64,000 bases of DNA from Marinobacter lipolyticus SM19 (GCF_000397065.2 NZ_KE007317.1:314969-378968); one strand, 5' to 3'; shown: positions 17,150 to 26,759, numbered from the stretch's first letter. Numbers and translations: made by a program. The notes: generated by a model from the sequence alone, not told the origin.

Positions 17150-18364
17150 CTAATTCGACGACGTGTTTTCCGAACCAGATACCATATCCGTATCGGTAAC
17201 CGAAACGATCGCGATATCGTCCGGCAACTCTGTAATCGCGTCAAGATTCAGAGCCTCGTTCAGAGATGCGATAGTGTGACGACCTCCTGACACGAGTTCA
17301 AGTAGTGTCTGCTCCTTTTCATCCAGGCTTTTTGCCGGGATGACTTCCAGAATGCCATCCGAAAACAGGATCAGCCGGAACGGTTTCTCAAGTGGCACTT
17401 CGTACACTTCCCATTCTGGTGATTCAAACAAACCTACCGGCAATCCACTTCCCTCCAGAAAAGCCGTCTCGCCGCCTTCAAAGGACAGGATCGGCATAGG
17501 AAAATGAGCGCCTACCGCATAATTCAATTTACGCTCATTCACGGAGATTATGCCAACAAATACAGTTACGTGTTTACCGAGCCCGGTATCCAACAACTCC
17601 GAATTAATCCTCTCCAGAAAACGATCGGGATACAGGATGTCATCACTGGATCCACGGCGGAGATTACGCTGAAGTCGGTTGGTGAGATTTTTCAGCAACA
17701 CCGTGACGAACGCCGAGCTGGCGCCGTGTCCGGAGACGTCAGCAATATAGACCAGCACTTTGTCTGCAGATATCCGGAAATAGTCCAGGAAATCTCCGCT
17801 CAGATACAGGGACGGTTTGATCAGGTGAGAAACGCTGAGGTTAGCCAGCTTCTGGTCATTGTCCGGCAGCATGCGCAACTGCACCTTGCGCCCCGCCCGC
17901 TGGTCTGCTCTTAATTCCGCAATACCGTTTCGCAGATCCCGGTTCGCTTCTTCCAGTTCCTGACGATACAGTTGGTTCAGACGATTAATCCGTACCCTGT
18001 CAAAGAGCTTGCCGATGACATCGTCCAGCGCGGCCTTATCATCGGAGCAGTTCTTCAGGAGAAAATCGGCCGCACCGGCACGCAGGGCATTCACCACAGC
18101 TACCGATTCCGCCGTGTCGGAACAGGCCACAATGGGGGTAAAGGTTTCCAGGTCTTCCAGCCGGGACGTCAGTTCGCGGATTTCTTCGGGCGGTATGTCC
18201 ACAAAGATAACGTCCGGGATCGATTGAGCAAACATCCTGGTTGCCGCGCGGATGTCCCGACACCCGTTCACGTAGAAGCCTCGAGTTTCAAGGTGCCGGC
18301 TCAGTTCGGTGCGCGCCTTTTCATCGGCGTCAATTATTAGTATGCGCTCGGTGCGCGAAGTCAT
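17150..18364 (-). CDS. Response regulator fused to PP2C/SpoIIE phosphatase (HsbR-like)
   Basis: A 404-residue fusion with a receiver domain (acidic Asp12/Asp14, phospho-acceptor Asp56 in IFVDIPPE, Lys near 104) followed by a short coiled-coil linker and a PP2C-type serine phosphatase domain (SGDFLDYF, VYIADVSGHGASSAFV, LILFSDGILE). It should dephosphorylate the STAS protein encoded next. It stops after the phosphatase and lacks the anti-sigma HATPase kinase domain found at the C terminus of Pseudomonas HsbR, so the opposing kinase must be elsewhere or absent. Confidence 0.82.
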   Translation of the reverse strand: MTSRTERILIIDADEKARTELSRHLETRGFYVNGCRDIRAATRMFAQSIPDVIFVDIPPEEIRELTSRLEDLETFTPIVACSDTAESVAVVNALRAGAADFLLKNCSDDKAALDDVIGKLFDRVRINRLNQLYRQELEEANRDLRNGIAELRADQRAGRKVQLRMLPDNDQKLANLSVSHLIKPSLYLSGDFLDYFRISADKVLVYIADVSGHGASSAFVTVLLKNLTNRLQRNLRRGSSDDILYPDRFLERINSELLDTGLGKHVTVFVGIISVNERKLNYAVGAHFPMPILSFEGGETAFLEGSGLPVGLFESPEWEVYEVPLEKPFRLILFSDGILEVIPAKSLDEKEQTLLELVSGGRHTIASLNEALNLDAITELPDDIAIVSVTDTDMVSGSENTSSN

Positions 18365-18478
18365 GGCTTCTGCCCTAAACTACCATCGGTAAAGGATAAA
18401 TCGGGTACTTAACGCCTATTCTGGCACGACCCTGTGATATAACAAGGCAAGTTTGATGATTTTGGGAGAAATCCGGAA

Positions 18479-19939
18479 ATGAGGCGCGCCGTAAACGATC
18501 TTCTCGGAGCTTATGACAAGCTGATCATGGACCCGGTTCACGGCGGTATTCCGCTTTACCGCCATGAAATCCGGGTCATTGACCACCCCTTGTTCCAACG
18601 TCTGCGCAATATCTGCCAGAACGACATTCTCAGCCTTGTGTTCCCCGGGGCGACTCATTCCCGGTTTCTCCACAGCATTGGTGTCATGCATGTTGGCACC
18701 CGCATGTTCCGCTCGATGATCGATGCCTACCTTCGGGAGAAGCAACTGAGCGAAAAAACCGATCTGAGCCTGAGCCAGCTGGATGCCATTGATTACCTGG
18801 CCAAGACTATTCGCCTGGGCTGCCTGCTGCACGATAGTGGACACTCAAGCTTTTCCCATCAGTTCACTCAGGCTCGCCGTATCCGCGATTTAATGTCCCG
18901 CCCGGGCCGATTTGAAGACCTCTGGGAAGGAGTGGATTTTTCCGCCTACCACAGTAGCCAACCCGGGGAACTCGAGCATGAACATTATTCAGTTCGGGTT
19001 GCCCATGAAGTATTGGCGGATATTGATATCCAGGCCGCCGGGCTGGACGCTCGAGACGTGATCGGCATCATGGAGACCACCGATGTGCAGCCCAGTGAGG
19101 CGTTCTGTAATCACGCCCGCACATTCTGGGCCTTCATCGCCGGTGACGAGGCCCACTCAGGTGCCCTCAGTGATGCCGACATACCCCGACTGGTAATGGA
19201 CCTGCTCTCTTCCATCGTATCCGGAGAAATCGACGCCGACCGGGCTGACTACATGCTCAGGGATGGTTTTCACTCGTCAGTAACCATTGGTGGATTTAAT
19301 CTGGACCACCTGCTCAGCAATCTGCGGTTCGGGTGGGATGTGTCGGAGCCCTGGCTTGGGCTGGCCATCACCCAGAAAGGCCTCGGCGCCCTGGAGGATT
19401 TTGTCTACAGCCGCCACCAGATGTATCGCAAGGTGTACGCCCACAAAACCGCCCTCGGTTTTGACTGGCTGCTGCGGGAGGCGATCAATGAAGTTCTGGA
19501 AGACCCGGAGAGCTTTGAGTGGGTCGATACCTGCCTCAGCAACATGCACTATTTTGCCGAGCTAACGGACAATTTTTTCTGGGAGGCATTCCGCAAGGTA
19601 GCCCGCCAGCACCCCAAAAGTTTCTCCCGGTGCATTGTTGACCGGATCAAGCTTAACCACCTCGATACCCGGGAAGACCTGACGGCCAAGGGTATTGAGA
19701 ATCATAGCCAGTGGCTGGCAAAGGAACTGAAACTGGATCCTGCACGGGTGGTTACCTGCTCCATGCGCGCACGGTTTTCCAATATTCAGGAGAACTTCAA
19801 CGGCATAAAGGTGTTGGTCCGGGCGCCGATCAACCGCAAGCGGTCGCTACGCAAGATCACGAAAGTCAGTGCGTTCTTCAGCAAGTTCAGTGACGACACC
19901 ATTACTCACTTTTATCTCCAACCCGATGTGACGAAATAA
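18479..19939 (+). CDS. HD-domain phosphohydrolase (COG1078-type, dGTPase-like)
   Basis: A 486-residue protein with the HD superfamily metal site: HSRFLHSIGVMHVG, then the HD motif in LLHDSGHSSFSHQF (about residue 118) and a later Asp in GEIDADRADYMLRD. This arrangement matches dNTP triphosphohydrolase-like COG1078 proteins. Substrate could be dNTPs or another phosphate ester. The C-terminal ~100 residues are basic. GGGAG lies 9 nt before the ATG. It stands alone, divergent from the signalling pair. Confidence 0.8.
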   Translation: MRRAVNDLLGAYDKLIMDPVHGGIPLYRHEIRVIDHPLFQRLRNICQNDILSLVFPGATHSRFLHSIGVMHVGTRMFRSMIDAYLREKQLSEKTDLSLSQLDAIDYLAKTIRLGCLLHDSGHSSFSHQFTQARRIRDLMSRPGRFEDLWEGVDFSAYHSSQPGELEHEHYSVRVAHEVLADIDIQAAGLDARDVIGIMETTDVQPSEAFCNHARTFWAFIAGDEAHSGALSDADIPRLVMDLLSSIVSGEIDADRADYMLRDGFHSSVTIGGFNLDHLLSNLRFGWDVSEPWLGLAITQKGLGALEDFVYSRHQMYRKVYAHKTALGFDWLLREAINEVLEDPESFEWVDTCLSNMHYFAELTDNFFWEAFRKVARQHPKSFSRCIVDRIKLNHLDTREDLTAKGIENHSQWLAKELKLDPARVVTCSMRARFSNIQENFNGIKVLVRAPINRKRSLRKITKVSAFFSKFSDDTITHFYLQPDVTK

Positions 19940-19972
19940 AGGTGGAGCGTTAGCGTACGCGACGTCCCGTTG

Positions 19973-20989
19973 TTACTGATTCATGGTTCTCACCAGCTCG
20001 CTGGCACTGTCAAAGGCGCCTTCTACCCGTCCGCCCGAGAGCCAGTCCCCGGCCAGGCCAATACCCTCGGCCGGAAACCACAGGCACCCCGGGTGGTCGT
20101 CGCCGTCGGAGCGCGCGTATAGCCAACGATGGGGAACAGTCTCGTCAGGCATTGAGTCAAAACCGGTAATCTCCCTGAAGGCGTCGAGCATAACGTCAAT
20201 CACCTGATCCGCATGAGTTTCCACGTGTTCCGCAGACCATTGCGATGTTGCGTGGAGAACCCACCACTGCCCGTGGTCCTCGCGGCCCGGCTTGCTGGAA
20301 TTATTAGCAAGCCAGGACAGAACGCCGTTGTGCGGACGCATGCCTTCAAATTCCGCCCCTGGCGCGGACTCAAAATGAACCGCCACGGCCCAGCATGGCT
20401 GAACGGCAGGCACAGCCCCGTCCAGTGCCGAGGCCAGATTCATCAGGCCACTGTTCGTAAACAGGTCGCGAGCCTGGGCGGGAGGCGCGGTAACAATTAC
20501 CTGATCAAAAGGCCCGTAATGCCGCGAAAACGTATCTGTCAGATACCACTTTCTGTCTTTCCGGGCCATAGTATCAATACGCACTTCCGCCCGGACGTCG
20601 ATATCCGAGGCCAGCGCGCGGCTGATAGCCGTCATCCTTGGAATGCCAACATAGCGTGTCTCAGCAGGAAAAGCCTGCCAATGCCCATCCGGATGCTGAA
20701 AACCAAAACGCCCCTGCCATGGGCCGAAACAGTCATTCCCTGCATTTTTCTCAAGAAAGGTTCTGAACTCCGGATTTCGGATTGTGAAATACTGCGCTCC
20801 AATGTCCGCAGACCCGCCAGTAACCCGTTTGGCAGCCAAACGACCGCCTGGGCCGCGGCTTTTTTCGAAGACAGTCACGCTGTGATTCTGCTGTTCCAGC
20901 AAAATTGCGGCAGACAAGCCGGCCACACCTGAACCAACCACCGCTATTCGGCGTATATCAAGGCACTGGCTATTCTGATGATTCGTCAT
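19973..20989 (-). CDS. FAD-dependent amine oxidase/renalase-like oxidoreductase
   Basis: A 338-residue flavoprotein with a Rossmann dinucleotide site (VVGSGVAGLSAAILLEQQ) and the second motif EKSRGPGGRLAAKRV, followed by a renalase-like body (ADIGAQYFTIRNPEFR) and a C-terminal FAD loop GIGLAGDWLSGGRVEGAF. I take ATG at 20989; a TTG at 21004 is possible. It is divergent from the lipid operon and shares its 108-bp control region, so it may serve the same pathway. Substrate unknown. Confidence 0.8.
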   Translation of the reverse strand: MTNHQNSQCLDIRRIAVVGSGVAGLSAAILLEQQNHSVTVFEKSRGPGGRLAAKRVTGGSADIGAQYFTIRNPEFRTFLEKNAGNDCFGPWQGRFGFQHPDGHWQAFPAETRYVGIPRMTAISRALASDIDVRAEVRIDTMARKDRKWYLTDTFSRHYGPFDQVIVTAPPAQARDLFTNSGLMNLASALDGAVPAVQPCWAVAVHFESAPGAEFEGMRPHNGVLSWLANNSSKPGREDHGQWWVLHATSQWSAEHVETHADQVIDVMLDAFREITGFDSMPDETVPHRWLYARSDGDDHPGCLWFPAEGIGLAGDWLSGGRVEGAFDSASELVRTMNQ

Positions 20990-21022
20990 TGATGGTGCAT
21001 CCAAAAGCGAGTGTTTAAACGT

Positions 21023-21061
21023 AATTCAGAACAGGCATTTCAACTTACGGTTATCTGAATT
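21023..21061. promoter_or_regulatory. 8-bp inverted repeat in the divergent lipid-operon promoter
   Basis: AATTCAGA (21023-21030) and TCTGAATT (21054-21061) are perfect inverted copies whose starts are 31 bp apart, about three helical turns. A GTTTAAAC palindrome lies just to the left (21013-21020). The repeat is central in the gap between the FAD oxidoreductase and the desaturase, so it could be an operator for both. Confidence 0.5.
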
Positions 21062-21097
21062 CTTAACAGTTACTCACGAAACAAGGGCAGTCTGGGT

Positions 21098-22054
21098 ATG
21101 ACCCGAGCGCAATACTGGCTAACAAACATTCTGAGATGGTTCGATTCCTCCGCCGGTTCGGATCACATTGACTCTACATCACGATCATTCAACGTGGTAC
21201 GGGTCATCCCATTCATTGCGTTACACCTTGCGTGCCTGCTGGCCCTCTTTACTGGAGTCAGCGGATTCGCACTGGCTTTCGGCCTGGGCTTTTTTATCCT
21301 TCGAATGTTTGCCATAACCGGTTTTTACCACCGTTACTTTGCCCACAAAACGTTCAAAACCAGTCGTCCGGCGCAACTTGTCTTTGCAATCCTCGGTGCC
21401 AGTGCCGCGCAGCGCGGTCCTCTCTGGTGGGCAGCACATCATCGTCACCATCACCAGCATTCCGATCAGGAGGAGGACCTGCACTCCCCGCACCATGGGG
21501 GCTTCTGGTGGTCTCATGCCGGCTGGTTTACCTGTGATGCCGGTTTCTCGATGGATGAGAGACGCGTAAAGGACTGGATGAAGTTCCCGGAATTGCGCTT
21601 CGTTAACCGTTTCGACTCTCTGGTACCCGCGGCAGCGGCCGTGTTGATCTATGTCGTTGGAGAAGCGCTTGCAGCCTGGGCTCCCGGCCTTGGGACCAAT
21701 GGGCTGCAGTTACTGGTCTGGGGCTTTTTCATCTCAACGGTCGCGTTGTTCCACGCCACCGTTTCCATCAACTCACTGTCCCATGTCTGGGGCAAGCGCC
21801 GGTTCGATACCCCGGATGACAGTCGTAACAATTTCTGGCTCGCCCTTCTTACGCTGGGAGAAGGCTGGCATAACAACCATCACCGCTGGCCCCAGTCAGT
21901 TCGCCAGGGCTTTCGTTGGTACGAAATCGATATGACCTGGTATGGACTATGGATACTGTCAAAACTCGGCATCGTATGGGATCTCAACCGGATTCCACGA
22001 CACATTCAGGAAGAAACCCGCACACTTGATGAACAAAAGAGGAAGCAACCGTGA
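21098..22054 (+). CDS. Membrane fatty acid (acyl-CoA/acyl-lipid) desaturase
   Basis: A 318-residue di-iron desaturase with the three histidine boxes HRYFAH (about 78), HHRHHHQH (about 114) and HNNHH (about 257) and four membrane helices. This is the stearoyl-CoA desaturase-like (delta-9) class. It opens an eight-gene operon of lipid-modifying enzymes. Its last bases GTGA overlap the start of the NTF2-like gene. Regiospecificity cannot be read from sequence; the context suggests it makes or further oxidises the double bond used by the Cfa-like methyltransferase. Confidence 0.88.
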   Translation: MTRAQYWLTNILRWFDSSAGSDHIDSTSRSFNVVRVIPFIALHLACLLALFTGVSGFALAFGLGFFILRMFAITGFYHRYFAHKTFKTSRPAQLVFAILGASAAQRGPLWWAAHHRHHHQHSDQEEDLHSPHHGGFWWSHAGWFTCDAGFSMDERRVKDWMKFPELRFVNRFDSLVPAAAAVLIYVVGEALAAWAPGLGTNGLQLLVWGFFISTVALFHATVSINSLSHVWGKRRFDTPDDSRNNFWLALLTLGEGWHNNHHRWPQSVRQGFRWYEIDMTWYGLWILSKLGIVWDLNRIPRHIQEETRTLDEQKRKQP

Positions 22055-22518
22055 GCACCGCCCCGGTTATTGAAGTTGGCACAAGGAACTCCGCCGTCAA
22101 GGCAACCCTCGAACGATTCCAGGAACTGTTCAATTCTCTCGACGCCGGCAACCTGAGTACGCTCTCGTCGGTGTACAGTGAAACAGTAAAGTTTCAGGAT
22201 CCACTGTCTTCGGTGTCCGGACTGGATCACCTGACCCATTACTTTGCAGGCGCGTACGCCAACGTCTTGTCTTGCCAGTTCGATTTCGGTGACCCCGTCG
22301 TCGCAGGGGGGAAGGTGGCGATTCCGTGGGTCATGCGGCTGCGGCACAAACGCATTCGTCGGGGTCGGGAAATCCGAGTCGATGGCATGAGCAACCTGAT
22401 CATTTGTAACGGCAAGGTAACTCACCACCGGGATTACTTCGACGCCGGGCAGTTATTGTATGAACACCTTCCCCTCGTTGGCCGGGTTATTCGCTCGATC
22501 AGGAAGCACGCGGCATGA
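22051..22518 (+). CDS. NTF2-like/SnoaL-type protein
   Basis: A 155-residue protein of the nuclear transport factor 2-like fold (cone-shaped alpha+beta barrel): F-x-x-L-F-N-S-L-D-A-G-N near residue 25 and SVYSETVKFQDPLSSVSG are typical of this family. Such proteins often act as accessory or isomerase-like subunits. It starts with GTG overlapping the desaturase stop by 4 bp and its own stop overlaps the SDR start by 4 bp, so it is translated as part of the operon. Confidence 0.75.
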   Translation: MSTAPVIEVGTRNSAVKATLERFQELFNSLDAGNLSTLSSVYSETVKFQDPLSSVSGLDHLTHYFAGAYANVLSCQFDFGDPVVAGGKVAIPWVMRLRHKRIRRGREIRVDGMSNLIICNGKVTHHRDYFDAGQLLYEHLPLVGRVIRSIRKHAA

Positions 22519-23297
22519 GAAGAAGACTGGGGGCCCCCTCCAATATCTGGATCACTGGTGCCGGGTCAGGCATTGGCGAGGCTGTGTCCCGCTCACTGCT
22601 TGAGCACAGCCACCGGCTCATTCTGACTGGTAGGCGCAGTGAGCCTTTGGAGGCCATTCAGTCCGCGTCACCGGACCGCGTAATTGTGGCTCCTGCCGAT
22701 ACTACGGATCGCCAGCAGCTCCAGAGCATAGCGCCGCAACTGGAGAGTCATGGCGACCTGAACATGGCGATCCTTAACGCAGGCACCTGTGAGTACCTGG
22801 ACGTACGGGATTACAACAGCGATGTTATCGCCAACAACCTTCAGACCAACGTGGTTGGTACCGCACGCTGTCTGGATATCGCCCTGCCCGCCCTCCGCCG
22901 GACCCGAGCAAAGGGCCAACCAGCAACGCTGGTTATTGTGAGCTCCTCGGCCTGGTGGTTCCCGTTCGGGCGTGCCGAGGGCTACGGCGCTTCCAAGGCT
23001 GCCCTCAGCTATTTCGCCTATGCGCTCAGAGCCGATCTGGCTGCCGAAGGCATAGACGTGGTGGTGGTATCACCCGGCTTCGTAAAAACACCGCTGACGG
23101 ACCGCAACGATTTCCCCATGCCATTCCTGGTGACCGCCGAGGACGCCGCCCAGCGAATAGTGAAAGGTCTGGCCAACGGGCGGCATGACATTGCGTTCCC
23201 CAAACGCTTTACGTGGACACTGCGCCTGCTGGGCGCTCTGCCCCGCTCAATCATTGATCGAATGTCGGCAGCCATGGCCCGGCAAAGTGACCATTAA
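22515..23297 (+). CDS. Short-chain dehydrogenase/reductase (SDR)
   Basis: A 260-residue classical SDR with the TGxxxGIG nucleotide site (ITGAGSGIGEAV near residue 14), NAG (AILNAGT), catalytic Ser and the YGASKAALSYFAY motif (Tyr and Lys). The C-terminal VSPGFVKTPLTDRNDFPMPFL is typical of acyl or ketone reductases. An NAD(P)-dependent oxidoreductase of a lipid intermediate is likely. ATGA overlap with the NTF2-like gene; the next gene begins 14 nt later. Confidence 0.85.
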   Translation: MRRRLGAPSNIWITGAGSGIGEAVSRSLLEHSHRLILTGRRSEPLEAIQSASPDRVIVAPADTTDRQQLQSIAPQLESHGDLNMAILNAGTCEYLDVRDYNSDVIANNLQTNVVGTARCLDIALPALRRTRAKGQPATLVIVSSSAWWFPFGRAEGYGASKAALSYFAYALRADLAAEGIDVVVVSPGFVKTPLTDRNDFPMPFLVTAEDAAQRIVKGLANGRHDIAFPKRFTWTLRLLGALPRSIIDRMSAAMARQSDH

Positions 23298-23311
23298 CAG
23301 GAATTACCCAG

Positions 23312-24577
23312 ATGAATGAACCTCGTCAGCGCATTGCTGTCATTGGCGCCGGAGTTTCCGGCCTCACTGCTGCCTGGCTTTTGTCTGAACACCACGATGT
23401 TCAGCTTTTTGAGGCCGGTGATTATGCCGGTGGCCATACCAACACAGAAAACGTTCAGGCCGGAGGACGGGATTGGCCGGTAAACACGGGCTTTATCGTT
23501 TTCAACGACTGGACCTACCCTAACTTCATCAAATTGATGGATCGGCTTGGTGTGGCTTCGGAGGTCAGCGACATGAGTTTCAGCGTGGACTGCCGCGCAA
23601 ATGGCCTTCAGTACAACGGAACCAGCCTGGACACCCTGTTTGCCCAGCGCAGAAACCTGCTGAATCTGCCATTCCTGAAGATGATCCGTGAAATTCTCCG
23701 GTTCAACAAGGAAACCCGTGCAGATCTCCGATCCGGTGAGATTACCGATGAAGAAACGCTTGGCGAGTACCTGAACCGTAACCGGTACTCTCGCTATTTC
23801 CGTAATCATTACATCGTGCCCATGGGCGCGGCCATCTGGTCTGCTCCGGAAGTCGTGCTGGAAAGCTTCCCGATTCGCTTCTTCCTGCAGTTTTTCAACA
23901 ATCACGGGATGTTGTCAGTCGATGACCGGCCGACATGGCGTGTCATTTCGGGGGGCTCTGCGCAGTACGTCAATAAAATGATGGACAGGCTCGGGGATCG
24001 GACGCACTTGAATAGCCCGATCAGCTCTGTCGCTCGGCTTCCGGACAAGGTCCTGCTCACATGCCTGGACCAGGAACACGAATTCGATCAGGTGATCTTC
24101 GCCTGTCACAGTGACCAGGCGCTCGCCATGCTGTCCGACCCCACAGATGAAGAACGCAGCATCCTCGGAGCTATCGCCTACCAACAAAACGACGTGGTGC
24201 TTCATACCGATAGTTCGGTACTGCCATCAAACCGGCGAGCCTGGGCTGCCTGGAACTATTACATGCCAGAGCACAGGACTGAACCGGTTTCAGTCACCTA
24301 TAACATGAACATCTTGCAGAACTTCCACGATGCACCGGAAACCTTCTGCGTCACCTTGAATCGCAGCCGGGATATTGCCGAAGACCGCATCATCAAACGT
24401 TTTGAATACGCCCATCCGGTGTTTACGCTCGACGCGGTGGCTGCTCAGAACCGCTATGAAGAGATCGGCAACCGCAACCGCAGTCATTTTTGTGGGGCCT
24501 ACTGGTTCAATGGATTCCACGAGGACGGCGTCCGCAGCGCCCTTCGCGTTACTGAGGCCTTTGGGGTGGAGCTCTAG
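23312..24577 (+). CDS. FAD/NAD(P)-dependent oxidoreductase (amine-oxidase fold)
   Basis: A 421-residue flavoprotein with VIGAGVSGLTAAWLLSEHH and GGHTNTE near the N terminus and the C-terminal FAD loop FCGAYWFNGFHEDGVRSAL. Relatives sit beside DUF1365 and Cfa-like methyltransferases in many proteobacteria and are annotated as NAD/FAD-binding proteins. They probably oxidise the methylated fatty acyl chain, but the reaction is not established from sequence. It starts 14 nt after the SDR stop. Confidence 0.82.
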   Translation: MNEPRQRIAVIGAGVSGLTAAWLLSEHHDVQLFEAGDYAGGHTNTENVQAGGRDWPVNTGFIVFNDWTYPNFIKLMDRLGVASEVSDMSFSVDCRANGLQYNGTSLDTLFAQRRNLLNLPFLKMIREILRFNKETRADLRSGEITDEETLGEYLNRNRYSRYFRNHYIVPMGAAIWSAPEVVLESFPIRFFLQFFNNHGMLSVDDRPTWRVISGGSAQYVNKMMDRLGDRTHLNSPISSVARLPDKVLLTCLDQEHEFDQVIFACHSDQALAMLSDPTDEERSILGAIAYQQNDVVLHTDSSVLPSNRRAWAAWNYYMPEHRTEPVSVTYNMNILQNFHDAPETFCVTLNRSRDIAEDRIIKRFEYAHPVFTLDAVAAQNRYEEIGNRNRSHFCGAYWFNGFHEDGVRSALRVTEAFGVEL

Positions 24578-24579
24578 GT

Positions 24580-25500
24580 ATGGCTACGCATGCTGCCAAT
24601 CCTGTGGTTCACCCGCTGTCCAGTCAGTGGCTTGAAGGCAGTATTCGCCATCGCCGTAAAAGCCCGGTCGGTCATGAGTTTTGTTACAACACCGGGATGC
24701 TGGCCCTCAACCTGGACGAATGGGAGCGTGTTACCCGGGTCAGTAAGCTGTTCTCCCTGGAGCGTTTCAATTGGCTGTCGCTGTATCGTTCAGATTATTT
24801 TGATCCTGAGTCCGGGGATCTGTCAGGTGCTGTGAGGAATCAGGTTGAGACCGCGACAGGATGGCGACCAGACGGCCCCGTGGAACTGATTACCCACCCC
24901 CGCTACCTGGGATACGTATTCAACCCGGTCAGTTTCTATTTCTGTTATGCCCGGGGAGACCACCCTGAAACCGGCGCGGTCCCGAAGGTTATTCTTGCAC
25001 AGATTACCAACACTCCCTGGCACGAGCGCCATGTGTACTGCCTGGAAACCATCGGCAGTGATGTAAGCCAGGCGGGTTGGCGGTCTGAGCGGTTTGGATT
25101 CAGCAAACGATTTCACGTGTCACCATTCAATGGTATGGACCAGCACTACCAATGGACCTTCAGCTTCCGTGGGCCCGAATTGCGGATTCACATGAATGTG
25201 CTCGAGGAAGGTCGCAAGCAATTTGATGCCACTCTGGTAGTCCAACGTACCCCACTGACACGTAAAAAATTACACAAAAGCCTGCGGCAATTCCCTCTTG
25301 AAGCCCTGAAAGTCGCTGCAGGCATTTATTGGCATGCCCTGAAGCTCAAACTCAAGGGTGCGCCCTTTTACACCCACCCGGACAAACTGCAGGAATCCGA
25401 TACCGCTTTCCGGCTGGGTAGTAGTGACAGCGGGCTTGATGTGACTGAAACAAACAACACTGACAAGACAAGTGGAAGGGTGAGCTCATGGAGAACCTGA
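24580..25500 (+). CDS. DUF1365 domain-containing protein
   Basis: A 306-residue DUF1365 protein, recognised from SIRHRRKSPVGHEFCYNTGML, YLGYVFNPVSFYFCY and VYCLETI-like segments. This family is almost always next to a Cfa-like methyltransferase and a flavin oxidoreductase, as here, and is of unknown mechanism. It begins 2 nt after the flavoprotein stop; the next gene starts inside its last 13 bases. ATG at 24580 is supported by the coupling. Confidence 0.85.
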   Translation: MATHAANPVVHPLSSQWLEGSIRHRRKSPVGHEFCYNTGMLALNLDEWERVTRVSKLFSLERFNWLSLYRSDYFDPESGDLSGAVRNQVETATGWRPDGPVELITHPRYLGYVFNPVSFYFCYARGDHPETGAVPKVILAQITNTPWHERHVYCLETIGSDVSQAGWRSERFGFSKRFHVSPFNGMDQHYQWTFSFRGPELRIHMNVLEEGRKQFDATLVVQRTPLTRKKLHKSLRQFPLEALKVAAGIYWHALKLKLKGAPFYTHPDKLQESDTAFRLGSSDSGLDVTETNNTDKTSGRVSSWRT

Positions 25501-26759
25501 ATACCTCACTGGAAACCGGCGCCGGCAGTACGTCCGTTCCGGTCACCAGCCGCGTCGCCAAGCGTCTGGTTTGCCAGCAATTAGCGTTGCTGAAGGACGG
25601 CATCCTGACGGTACGAGAACGCGACTCCGACGACCTCGTCTTCGGTGACGGCAACACCAGATATGCCCCCGCTGAGCTGATTATCCGCCACCACAGCACC
25701 TGGCGTGATCTTCTCACCGGCGGAAGCGTGGGGGCCGCCGAGGCCTGGGTCGCCGGGGACTGGGAATCGCCGGATCTGGTCGCCCTGCTCCGCTTTTTTA
25801 CCCGTAACGTCGACCGGATGAACGCATTCGAAGATCGCTTCAGCTGGATCACCAAGCCGGCATTGAAGAGTTTGCACTGGTTGAACCGGAACACCAAAAC
25901 CGGCTCACGGAAGAACATCAGCGCCCATTACGATCTTGGAAACGACCTGTTTGAAACGTTCCTGGATCCGACCATGACGTATTCCTCGGCCATCTATCCA
26001 AGCCGTGAAAGCACCCTCGACGAAGCAGCCGTGTACAAACTGGATACCATCTGCCGCAAGCTGGATCTGCAACCCGGTGATAATGTCATCGAGATCGGGA
26101 CTGGCTGGGGCGGATTTGCCATTCATGCGGCCAAGCACTATGGCTGCCACGTGACCACGACCACCATATCGGAAGAACAGCTGGCTTTGGCGAAGCAACG
26201 GGTCGCTGAGGAAGGTCTGACCGATCGCATTACACTGTTGTTCGACGATTACCGGGACCTAGTTGGCCAGTTCGACAAACTGGTGTCCATCGAAATGATC
26301 GAGGCGGTGGGGCCGCAGTTCCTTGACAGCTACCTGAGCCAGATCAGCGGTCTTTTGAAGCCGGATGGCCTTGCACTGATTCAGGCCATCAACATGCCGG
26401 AGCAGCGTTATCAGCGCGCCTTACGTAACGTGGATTTTATCCAGCGTTACATCTTCCCCGGTAGCTTCATTCCGTCCTTCGGAGCCATTCTCGGATCTGT
26501 TCGCAAAGGCAGCGATCTGGTGCTGACGCATGCCGAGGACATTGGTTTTCACTATGCCCGCACCCTACACGACTGGTGTGACAGGTTTATGGCCAACAGC
26601 AGGAATCTTGATGCCATGGGGTACGACCAGGCATTCCGTCGGCTGTGGCATTTCTACTTTGCCTATTGTGAGGCTGGCTTCAGCGAGCGGGCAATTGGCG
26701 TGTCGCAGCTGGTTCTGGCAAAGCCGGGCAACAAACGGGAGAACATTCTGAGCCTATGA
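25488..26759 (+). CDS. Cyclopropane-fatty-acyl-phospholipid synthase-like methyltransferase
   Basis: A 423-residue SAM-dependent methyltransferase of the mycolic acid cyclopropane synthase/Cfa family: motif I VIEIGTGWGGFAIHAA (about residue 200), LDPTMTYSSAIY, and YCEAGF carrying the conserved C-terminal cysteine (about 390). Members in this gene context methylate unsaturated phospholipid acyl chains; not all close to a ring. It may be the entry enzyme to a branched or furan-type fatty acid. It overlaps DUF1365 by 13 bp and the next gene by 4 bp. Confidence 0.88.
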   Translation: MENLNTSLETGAGSTSVPVTSRVAKRLVCQQLALLKDGILTVRERDSDDLVFGDGNTRYAPAELIIRHHSTWRDLLTGGSVGAAEAWVAGDWESPDLVALLRFFTRNVDRMNAFEDRFSWITKPALKSLHWLNRNTKTGSRKNISAHYDLGNDLFETFLDPTMTYSSAIYPSRESTLDEAAVYKLDTICRKLDLQPGDNVIEIGTGWGGFAIHAAKHYGCHVTTTTISEEQLALAKQRVAEEGLTDRITLLFDDYRDLVGQFDKLVSIEMIEAVGPQFLDSYLSQISGLLKPDGLALIQAINMPEQRYQRALRNVDFIQRYIFPGSFIPSFGAILGSVRKGSDLVLTHAEDIGFHYARTLHDWCDRFMANSRNLDAMGYDQAFRRLWHFYFAYCEAGFSERAIGVSQLVLAKPGNKRENILSL

